Shown here: positions 48,312 through 56,629 of the stretch, piece by piece
Layout of the letters: each line of letters begins with the position of its first letter
How positions within the stretch are numbered: position 1 is the stretch's first letter
NCBI GenBank assembly: GCA_002205965.3
Contig: NADL03000032.1
Span: 496,001-560,000 of the forward strand
Length of the DNA: 64,000 nucleotides
DNA from: Kappaphycus alvarezii
Taxonomy: Eukaryota; Rhodophyta; Florideophyceae; Gigartinales; Solieriaceae
Reading direction: 5' to 3'
Notes under the pieces: generated by a model
Seen by the model: the letters and a program-made list of their open reading frames with translations, nothing else
The model's database searches: none
Told to the model about the DNA's origin: nothing
Position numbers and translations under genes: made by a program

Positions 48312-49200
48312 CTTTCGCTGAAAAGCGTCTAGCATAAGTTTGAACTTCTCCAACTCTAGCTTCTGCTGCGCTTCGCGTTCATCGCGGCGCTCCTTACGCT
48401 CTAACTCTCGCTTCGCGCTCCATCGCCAAATCCTTCTCAAACGCCAAACGCTCGCGGTCCAGGCCACCCGTGCAAGTCGCATCGCGTAAACACATACCAA
48501 ATCGTTCCATCTCCCCCGCCTATCGTACCCCCGTTCCCCCGTTCCTTCCCGCACCAACGTCGCACTTTAGCGCTTCGCTCCTCGCCCTCACTTCCCCCAT
48601 CGCGTTATAACTCCCGTCGCTGCCGCCATTCTTTCGCTTCGTTGCGCTTCTAAAATACCGCCCAACTCGCTCCTTCTCATCGTCCAACGCCTTCGCTGCG
48701 TCCCGTTCCGCTTGTCTTCTTTGCGTCCAGGTCATCTCGCGCCTCCCGCATCGTCATCACAGCTCATCCATTTCGCCAACCTCGCCTCCAACCCCCGACA
48801 TGCGCTGATCCCTTCGGTCTTCTTATCAAGATCTCCTGAAGGCGCTTGTACCGATCCTGCACACTTTTCCACGTTACGCGCGGTTTAAAGACGATTGTCA
48901 TTCGCACGCGTCGCTGCCGCCTGGAATCGCGTCCGCGTCTCCCCAAAGGACGCTATATGCGCTTTGGCGGCCGCCACTTCCCGCACGATAATGAGATCCT
49001 CACAAGATGTAAAGGGAAGTGGGCCTTTCTTCTCCGCAATATCGCTCGCGAGATAGAAGGTGCGGCGTGGTTGGACGGGGGTTTCCTTTTGAGGTCTGTG
49101 GCAGGGGAGTCGGAGGGAGAGGGAAGGAGAAGGAGAAGGAGAAGAGGAGGGAACATGCGCAGTGTTGACGTTGTTAACCTTGTCCATGATGACGGGATGG
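48312..49200 (-). CDS. Harbinger accessory (Myb/SANT-like) protein, frame-disrupted
   Basis: Minus-strand open segments in several frames. The C-terminus is a charged coiled coil (RELERKERRDEREAQQKLEL then EKFKLMLDAFQRK, stop near 48312). Upstream is a segment with WKSVQDRYKRLQEI (about 48.86 kb), the W ... Y pattern of Myb/SANT domains, and near 49.0 kb a stretch with ILRRRKAHFPL or EDLIIVREVAAAKAH depending on frame. In the family this protein helps the transposase enter the nucleus and bind ends. A fragment of a second copy lies at 45.4-46.1 kb. Confidence 0.5.
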
Positions 49201-49602
49201 GTGCTTGGTGAACTGGCGCGAAAACTCCTACTGCACATCTTTATTTCTCACAACCATTTCTCACGGGTCTTCACTAACTGGTCACATTTCAGCAATTTAC
49301 CTCACGACTTCATTCCAGAATTCTGCAATTGAATTACAGACTGTAATTCTATTACTGAAATTTGGCAGTTTTATTTCTGAATTCTTTGTGCGTAAGCTCT
49401 CTATTGGGTTTTCAACTTTCACTTCTTTGCCGGGGAAATTTTAGATTTCCCCGACATGGACGAAAAATGGAAGTCGTGAAGGGACAAGTGGACTTTTTTA
49501 GTGGCCGAAATTGCCAGATGTACTTTCAATTTCATAATTTCCAGCGATTTCATTTTCATAGGTCTGCTTTGAATTTCAAACCTAAATATTTTTGGATGAA
49601 GT

Positions 49603-49702
49603 ATTACAGTACTGTGCTGTAGTTAAAATTAGGATAACTGTCGTACTGTACTGTACAGTACATATGTTTATTGCCGCCTCTGTACTGTGCTGTCCCGTAC
49701 TT
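49603..49702. repeat. TACTG/CAGTA cluster upstream of uL11
   Basis: TTACAGTACTGTGCTGTAG at 49604-49622, CGTACTGTACTGTACAGTAC at about 49642-49661 and TGTACTGTGCTGTCCCGTAC at about 49681-49700. 0.13-0.22 kb before the uL11 ATG. Confidence 0.85.
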
Positions 49703-49825
49703 GTCGCCGTAGTGAGCAAGAAAAACCATGTGATTCGGACAATCCAACGTAAAAACCACCAGTGGCCATCTTGACAGCCGCAAGCAGACCCAACCGCCTG
49801 GCAGATCCCTTCCGCATCGCAAATC

Positions 49826-50326
49826 ATGACCTCCCGCGCAGTGAAACAGGTAATCAAGATGACACTTCCTGCGGGTCAAGCCGCTCCGTCCCCCCCTGTC
49901 GGTCCCCGTTTGGGTCAAATGGGTGTAAACATCATGCAGTTTTGCAAGGATTTTAACGCCGCCACTGCTGCCTACGTCGAGGGCACTCCGGTCACCACAA
50001 AAGTCATTGCGTACAATGATCGCTCCGCCTCATTTACTCTTCGTTCGCCTCCAGTTTCCTTTCTTCTCAAACGGGCCGCCGGTATTGAAAAGGGGGCGAA
50101 CAATCCCGGCCACGAGGTTGTTGGTAAGGTGTCGTTAAAGCATGTTTATGAGATTGCCAAGATCAAGCAAAAGGATCGCCATTTGTCACATCTCTCATTA
50201 GAGGCACTTTGCAAGAGTATTCTGTCCACCGCCAGAACTTGCGGTATTGAGGTTGAACGTCCGCCGCAAGCCATTCTGGATGCCCTCACTTCGAAGGAAG
50301 CTGAGCTTAATGCCCATACCAAGTGA
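49826..50326 (+). CDS. ribosomal protein uL11, mitochondrial type
   Basis: Single unbroken frame of 166 residues. The N-terminal domain carries IKMTLPAGQAAPSPPVGPRL and LGQMGVNIMQFCKDFNAAT, the invariant proline-rich loop and the helix that contacts the GTPase-associated centre of 23S-like rRNA. The C-terminal RNA-binding domain (about residues 75-150) includes SPPVSFLLKRAAGIEKG and a compact three-helix region to CGIEVE. Sequence type is bacterial, so it serves an organellar ribosome. The C-terminal extension and lack of an obvious plastid transit peptide favour the mitochondrion (inference). The ATG follows a TACTG cluster by about 0.13 kb. It is one of the few genes here without any frame break. 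Confidence 0.92.
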   Translation: MTSRAVKQVIKMTLPAGQAAPSPPVGPRLGQMGVNIMQFCKDFNAATAAYVEGTPVTTKVIAYNDRSASFTLRSPPVSFLLKRAAGIEKGANNPGHEVVGKVSLKHVYEIAKIKQKDRHLSHLSLEALCKSILSTARTCGIEVERPPQAILDALTSKEAELNAHTK

Positions 50327-50433
50327 TGATCGCCCACCTGAAATCCCACTCGCAACCAGTGGGTCACTAACTAGACCCTGCAATACCCCTAGTGATCAAA
50401 GCCTTCCACATACTAGTTGTAACAACCACCACA

Positions 50434-52145
50434 TTACGGGTCATTTTTAAGTATCCGAATCGTCGACAATGACTCGTCACTTGCCCCAGATACGCTCCCT
50501 CCCATATCCAAAACCTTTCTGAGCGCATGTACACTCCTCGCGGTAATTCGCTCCCCTGGCACCAATACAGGCACTCCCGGTGGGTATGGACACAATGTCT
50601 CCGCGCAAATCCTCCCCACGGCCTGATCCGCATCCACCACTTCGAAGTCTGCAAAAAACGCTTCTCGCGGTGTCATTCCCGTCTCTTCCCCAAACACTGA
50701 CTCTGTGGACGGCAATTCGCTCATATGCAAACCCTCAAACACCTCTTGCTCTACACTCGTCGCCTCAAATAGCGACAGAGCCAGAACAAGTCGATCGACA
50801 TCCTCTTTCGTGTTTCCCGGCGTTAGCACAAATGTCAAATGCCTAAACGAAGGCAGTTCGCAGTACACCCCAAACCGGTCTATCAGGTGGGTGTCGAGCT
50901 CATACCCAGTAAATCCCCTCGGCAAAATCATCGTTACCCTCGTTGGATCCAGAGCAAACACCATACGATTCCCCTCGCAATCCTTTGCATTCATACCCAC
51001 CTGCTCAACCCCTAAAACCTCAAACCCTTTCAGCGACGCGATTCGAACCGCACAATTCCTTGCCAAATCCATAGTCGCCGACATCAAATTCTCCCCTCGC
51101 GCATCCATCTCTGCCCGTGCCGCCTCTAGTGATGCCAGTAGCATGTAATTGGGACTCGTACTCTGCACCAGCTGCAATGCGGCCGCCACCTGCTGTCGAT
51201 CCACTACTGTTTTCCGCACATGCAGCATCGCCGCCTGGGACATAGCGCCCAGCGTCTTATGAGTACTCTGACGACCATATCGGCACCGCAAGTAGCTGCG
51301 GTTTCAGGTAGCAAATGGTGAAAGGCGAAATGGGAGCCATGCGCCTCATCGACAATGCAAACGACTCCGTGTTCATGCGCGACGCAGGCAATGGCGGCAA
51401 TATCGGAACAAACGCCATGATAGGTAGGAGAGACGACCAGCAGAGCGTCGACTTGTCCTGCCATTGACTTAAGGCTGCGGTGACGGAGCGACGGATACGC
51501 CGTGTAAGAGATCGAGATGGGGTCGTACAAAGGGTCGAGCCAGACGGGAATGGCACCGGTGAGGACAAGGCATGGACGGCAGACTGGTGCACGTTGCGGG
51601 GGAGGATGACGCGACGAGAGGGGCGAAGGGTGGCAAGAAGGGCGGCCTGGATACCGCAGGTAGAACCGTTGATGAGGAAAAATGTGTGCCAGTGATGAGA
51701 GCCTTGAGGGAGGAAAGTATCTGCGGCGAGATGTTGGGACTCTTCGATGACGCCTTCCGGACAGAAGAGATTGTCGAGGGCGGGAAGTTCGGGAAGGTCG
51801 AGAGAGAGGGGATTGGAGGTATTCAGGGAGGAGAGCAAGGCGGAATGCGTGTGGGCGCCTTGTTTGTGGCCGGGCAGAAGAAATTGGCATTGATGCGATC
51901 GGATTCGGAGAGGAGAGCGGACAAGATGGGTGTAGGAATAGTTTTAGGGTTTTGAGGGTGAGGGGGCAGTTTGGTTGGTCTGTGGGTTCGTCAGGATGTA
52001 TGGGGACGCAAGCTTTGGGCTGGAATAGGTTCGTGAGGAAGATAGAGTTTCGGAGAGGCAGAGGGTGGGGGACCCATGTCAAGGGTTTAAAGGAAATTCT
52101 TTGGGACATTGGGAGTTGACAATGCCTGTCGATGGAAAAAGCCAA
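50434..52145 (-). CDS. PLP-dependent Orn/Lys/Arg decarboxylase (fold III/I large-type), frame-disrupted
   Basis: Decarboxylates a basic amino acid to a polyamine precursor. The minus-strand N-terminus (from 52145) is a Ser/Pro/basic presequence-like stretch, then IPTPILSALLSES and PGHKQG (about 51.87 kb). DLPELPALDNLFCPEGVI and FLINGSTCGIQAALLATL bind the cofactor phosphate. PRNVHQSAVHAL, VVSPTYHGVCSDIAAIA and VDEAHGSHFAFH follow, the last with the PLP-pyridine Asp. QSTHKTLGAMSQAAMLH (about 51.26 kb) holds the Schiff-base lysine. The C-terminal domain is unbroken (51291-50434), with SPNYMLLASLEAARAEMD and ITARSVHALRKVLDMG. About 570 residues. About four frame changes, each consistent with one missing base. 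Substrate (Lys, Orn or Arg) cannot be told from sequence alone. The presequence suggests plastid or mitochondrial import (inference). Confidence 0.85.
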
Positions 52146-52293
52146 TCACGGTAGCCTACCCGCAGCGTTACATATTGAGTTATCGGTACATCCGTCAGTA
52201 ACTGGATCAAAGGCATGGATTTCCGCTGATGATACAGTATCTTTCGCAGATATCATTTCCATTGCAAAGGACTCAGCCCACCACTACGAATTG

Positions 52294-52331
52294 GGTACTG
52301 TACTTTTTCTCTGTTTTCCAGTACAGTACAT
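52294..52331. repeat. TACTG/CAGTA motifs upstream of the decarboxylase
   Basis: GGTACTGTAC at 52294-52303 and CAGTACAGTACATG at about 52319-52332, 0.15-0.19 kb upstream of the minus-strand start at 52145. Confidence 0.75.
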
Positions 52332-52334
52332 GAC

Positions 52335-52775
52335 ATTTAGTCTTACAGCATCCCAATTGAGATTCACAAGCTACACGTGTAAGACGACAACAAACAAAAA
52401 GTCTGACGTCCATAGTTATGTGATAGCGACAAAAAAGGCAAATGGAAAACGCATCCCAGCGAGCACATTACACAATCTTCCGGAGAAGATAAACAGCAGT
52501 ACAACCTCCCGAGATGCGAGTTGTGATTAGCTACCACCATCGGCTCCATCGTTACAAATATTTCGCCCATCTGGGAAGATATCCATCACCATCTTCATCC
52601 ATCATGCCAAACAAAAGCCATCCAACGGTAAAATGAAAAAGTGCTGCATCTATACAATGACCTCTTCAAGCTTTCGCAGGCCTCCACATTCCAAACTCTC
52701 TCCCGGCTACTCCCCAGTCGATACATCTGATTGAACATTCACAAAATCCTGACCAACTCCATCAAACACCTTTCC
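52335..52775. other. intergenic, nothing recognised
   Basis: Short stretch between the decarboxylase upstream region and the 3' end of the coiled-coil gene; no motif seen. Confidence 0.45.
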
Positions 52776-52780
52776 CTCTT

Positions 52781-54215
52781 TCACTTCCTTCTCTGAACCT
52801 CCATGATCCCCTTCAATTCCTGAATCCTAGCCACCAAATTCGCATTCACCTTCCTCTCCTGAGCCAACATCTCCCTCAAACCCCTGATTTCTACCTCAAG
52901 CCTCTCCACCACTCCCTCCTTCCTAATTCGTTCTTCCTCCCTTGTCCTGGACAGTAATTCCACTCTACGCCTCTCACATCTTTGGCCGCCGCTGCACTAG
53001 CCAGCACTCAATCATCACTTGCTTCTCCGCTACTGCCCCGCCAGACTCTTTTTTCTCCCTCTCCAATCTGGTCGCCCTCGCATGGAGCTGTGCTAGTTCT
53101 CTGAACCGCCACCATCGTAGCAGTCGTCTTCTCCAACGTCACTTCCCTTTCCTTCCGGTATCGCTCCTCACTCTCCCTCCTCAAACCCCTCTCCACCTCC
53201 AGCTCCCTTTGCACCTCCCTCAGCGCCATCTGAGAATCCATCCCCATCGCCTCAAGCTCTTCCTCGAAGCATTTCTTCTGCATATTCAGCATCTCCGTCG
53301 TTTTCACCGTATGTTCCGTCGTCAACTCCTTTACCTTTTCCTGAAATGCCGCCCGCAACAATCGCTGCCCGTGTGTCTGTGCGGTATCCAAAGCCGCATG
53401 CAACCGCTGTCGTAAACGTGCCACCCGTCGATACAAAACATCGTTCTCCGCCGCCAAATCTTCGCAACGTGCCTGCAACAAAACTTCTGATTCGGAACCC
53501 GTTGGTGCCACGTTGACGTCCGGTTCCTTCGCCTCCTTTAGATCGCCTGGAGCGCAAGATTGCTCCTTCGCATCATCAGTCGGGACGAAAGTCTCCAGAG
53601 CGGCAGTCTCCTCAGCAACACCGCTTACGGTACGTGTGTCCTCTACATTGGTACCGGCGCTGGTTACCACATCTGCATCAGTTGCAACACCCACCTCCCT
53701 TCCGAACTTTTCGTCCATCTCTGCGCAATTATTGCTTGCAGCATTTGCCTCCTGACCACGCGTTTCGTCTATCTCCACCCCATCAACATCTTCGGCATCT
53801 GCCTCCACCTGGTTATATTTTGCGTCTCTCTGCGCAGCATACTCGAGTATTGCTTCTTCTCCTTCCTTGCGCTCATTTTCCATCAAATAATGATCCGTGA
53901 CCTCACCTACATCAGCTGCAACACTTCTATCTTCTTCGATGCCAACACTGGGCAATAACGTGTTCTCACAACCCCCCTCCCCTCCATTCTCTTCTTCTTC
54001 ATCTACCTTCATTGTGAAACAATCCTCTTCTCCAGTCTTCAGTTCCATGTAAGAAGCTATACACGGGGCAACGGAAACTCCGGAGGCGGAACGATATCCG
54101 ACGGAGTCGCCTCAGGCGAGACTGATATAGGGGCTGTATCAGGTGGGGCGACGGCGCCGGCGTCGGTTGGCTTCGAAGACGACTCCGGCGACAGATAAGG
54201 TGGGGTCGATGGCAT
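52781..54215 (-). CDS. coiled-coil protein with acidic N-terminus, function unknown
   Basis: Start taken as the ATG at 54215 (MPSTPPYLSPESSSKPTDAG), followed by a Pro/Ser-rich stretch and a frame change near 54080. The main frame (54048-53008) is very acidic for about 190 residues (Glu/Asp-rich, EEEENGGEGG-like), then turns into long helices with heptad character: LLQARCEDLAAENDVLYRRV, ARLRQRLHAALDTAQTHGQR and REVQRELEVERGLRRESEER. Three further frame changes between 53110 and 52960 join FRELAQLHARATRLEREKK and RRRVELLSRTREEERIRKEG. It ends IQELKGIMEVQRRK with the stop at 52781. About 480 residues. No catalytic domain or signal peptide. It may be a tether or cytoskeletal/Golgi scaffold, but nothing specific is recognised. 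The upstream region (54215-54540) has the G-poor pyrimidine-rich leader seen at other genes. Confidence 0.6.
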
Positions 54216-54544
54216 AGTTACATACGACAGAGATAAGATGGAGGAGGGGAGGGGGGAGGAGGAACAGGAAAGGTCGAAGGGGAAGGATGGACAGAGACAG
54301 AGCGTGGCAAGTCAGAGCGGAATGAATTGGCAGAAATTTTGGGCTTGGAAGATGGTTTGGTGGGGCAGGAGGTGCGGTTTCGGTTGGGAAGGATAGAAAG
54401 TGAAAGTTTGGAACGGAGAAGCTTGGAATGTGGTGCGATAGAGGAAAAGGTGTTGGGAATGTGAAAGATGGGTGCTGGATAGGCCGCGGGTGAATCGCGG
54501 AGAGGAGAAAAGGTTTCAATGTAGCCCGGCGCTTCCATCAAGCT

Positions 54545-55160
54545 CCGTGGTAGTGTACTTCACTGTACAGTGAATTGTGGACCTCCCTCCGAGAATGAAA
54601 CATAAAAAACCGGCAGACCACGCGAAATGGACCACGTGGACAAGTACATGTGCAGTGAAGTTGTTTTTCTTTTATTTTTTATGTTTAGGATTTGCTCCGG
54701 TGGGGAAACGTGATTGAAAACTACTGGAAATTACAGTCCGAACTACTGACAGTAGCGTCTGAATGGTTTGATTGATGGATGGCTGGGGTTCCAATTGCAA
54801 GGTTCATCCAATAAGAACGAACCATTCACCTGGACGGGCGACCGTCGTTTCCTGGGAAAAGATGAAATTGGAAGGGGGGCAAGAGGAAATTGAAAGCGAT
54901 CTTTCGGAGGCGAAATCCTGTACGGTACAGTACGTATGTACTGTATGGTTGTGCTGTAGGGGGTGGAATTGTGCCCAAAAAGTGGCTAAAATAAAATAGA
55001 AAAATACAGTCTGAAAAAGTTTGCGGGAGTATTGGAAAGGAAATACTGTACTGTAATTTACGTGGGAACAGTAAGCAAAGGATGTACCTAAACTGAAGAA
55101 GATATCTTTACTTATTGCTTATGTGTAGCTAGCTACAGTACTATACTGTAGGAACTGGCT
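54545..55160. repeat. series of TACTG/CAGTA motifs upstream of the coiled-coil gene
   Basis: CACTGTACAGTG at 54561-54572, TGTACGGTACAGTACG at about 54919-54934 with TGTACTGTATGG just after, ATACTGTACTGTAAT at about 55044-55058 and CTACAGTACTATACTGTAGG at about 55133-55152. The first is about 0.35 kb upstream of the minus-strand start at 54215. Confidence 0.75.
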
Positions 55161-55700
55161 CTCCTTACAGTAGGTCTGTTTTGGAAGTCAGTCGCCGTTC
55201 CCGGAAGACCAAAATTCAAAAAGTAAAATTTAAATTTAGTTGTTAAGATGAACTTGCTAAGGTCACACTAATGCTGGGTACGATACATCTCGTACTGTAC
55301 CATACCGTGCCGTAGAACTATGTACGGTATTCTGTAGTGCACGTAGCCGACGTGGGACATCTGGATAGATTTTAGCCGAGTAGTCAGACTAGCCAGTGTA
55401 CCCTTCAGATGCCGTGCGTACAGATTAAATTCTAAGGATAGTACTGTAATGAACGGCCGCTTACAATCATGATATCTCAAAAAGGGAGTCAAGCAGCTGA
55501 TCGCTATCCTGTACATGCACTCTGCAACTAACTTGAATTTCAAGGTAAAAAGCGGAATGGCGCCTGCAGGCGACTCTGAAAAAAAAGCTTTATTTTTATT
55601 TGGGTCTTGGTTGGAAATAGATGAATTGGTTGCTCACTGAATTTACTGGAGCGCGATCGCACTGCCTATACAAAATCCTTGCATCATACTGTAGTATAGC
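55160..55700. other. intergenic, nothing recognised
   Basis: A CGTACTGTACCATACCGTGCCGTA-like degenerate motif lies near 55291-55314. Otherwise no gene or RNA is apparent. Confidence 0.4.
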
Positions 55701-55701
55701 T

Positions 55702-56629
55702 CTAGTGTCTGTAGGACCATTATCCTCATATAAGGACATAGTTAAGGGCTTCTTTTTTTGGTTGAGAAATATTTCTTTTGTCTTTTATTGCCAACCTATA
55801 GTTTCAGCATGTCTAGTGTCTATCCGACCACGCACTGGCATACTTTGTCCTCATATGAGGACAATTTCCGTTACATTTTGGAAAGGAAAATGTTTTGGAA
55901 GCCCGAAATTTTTACTGGAAAAAATTTTTTTATGTTTAGTTACAGTACAGTAATTTTTACTGTACATGCGCCTTCGTTTCTGAAACCCCCCACGATAATA
56001 CGAACTATTTTACTTTCCAAAATGAAGTCGTTTTCACAACTTCTTGCGAAGAGCGGAAGCTGGTGAGGGAAAACTGGTCTAGCCTTCACCGAGGTCAACA
56101 ATCTTGAAAAGTTTGTTTTGATCGGCCATCTACACTCATGAACTAATCCGAAGGGACAAGAAATGCGCTGAGGTTAAAAAATCTTGTATTTAAAAAGGAG
56201 TGCTAAAAGTAGTCCTCATATGAGGACAACGGTCCAATAGAAACTAGTATATACAGGGGATAGCCGAACCTCTTTTTTCAAAAATTAAAGAACTAAATCA
56301 ATTCTTCTCGTTTCAACAATAGTAAAGCTCAATCAGAAAACATTTTGGTGATTTTGGCGCTAGCCGGGGTACGAATTACTTTATTTTACTTGATAAAATT
56401 TGATTTTTTGTCCCAATTTTCCACATTTGATGTTGTGTTTGGATGCTTTAGCCGAAGTGGTGTACAGTAGAGTAGAAAGCACTAAGCGTATATTTACTGT
56501 AAATATATTTAGACTAAATTTCTAGTAAATATTTACGGCCATCCGAAATTGTTTTACTTACAGTACAATTTTGTACGATAAAGAGGTTTTTACTCATATG
56601 AGAACAAAGCCATCGCGGAAAGACACTAG
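55702..56629. mobile_element. outer CTAG-flanked MITE, interrupted by a second MITE
   Basis: CTAG at 55702-55705 followed by TGTCTGTAGGACC and a degenerate TCCTCATATAAGGA. The right end has TACTCATATGAG (56592-56603), AAAGACA and CTAG at 56626-56629. Body about 920 bp including the inner insertion, about 490 bp without it. Non-coding. Confidence 0.65.
55813..56247. mobile_element. inner MITE (copy B, inverted relative of the 18.9-kb MITE)
   Basis: CTAG at 55813-55816 and 56244-56247. The interior is nearly the reverse complement of 18902-19368, including the stretch with CTCACCAGCTTCCGCTC in one and its complement in the other. Each end keeps only one CATATG palindrome where copy A has two. 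Inserted inside another CTAG-flanked element. Confidence 0.78.

Larger units (their letters stand above)
46735..49401. mobile_element. PIF/Harbinger-like DNA transposon
   Basis: Inverted ends share GAGCTTACGCA: left at 46737-46747, right as its complement at 49389-49399. Further partial similarity extends inward (CAGAATTCTTAAAG against AAGAATTCAGAAA). About 2.66 kb. Carries a DDE transposase on the plus strand and a second gene on the minus strand, the usual two-gene design of Harbinger elements. The target duplication could not be read cleanly. Confidence 0.65.

Noticed and set aside
53008..54048. Treating the 346-codon frame alone as the complete coiled-coil gene
   Set aside because: Coiled-coil coding clearly continues past its stop to 52781 and Pro/Ser-rich coding precedes it, both through frame changes.
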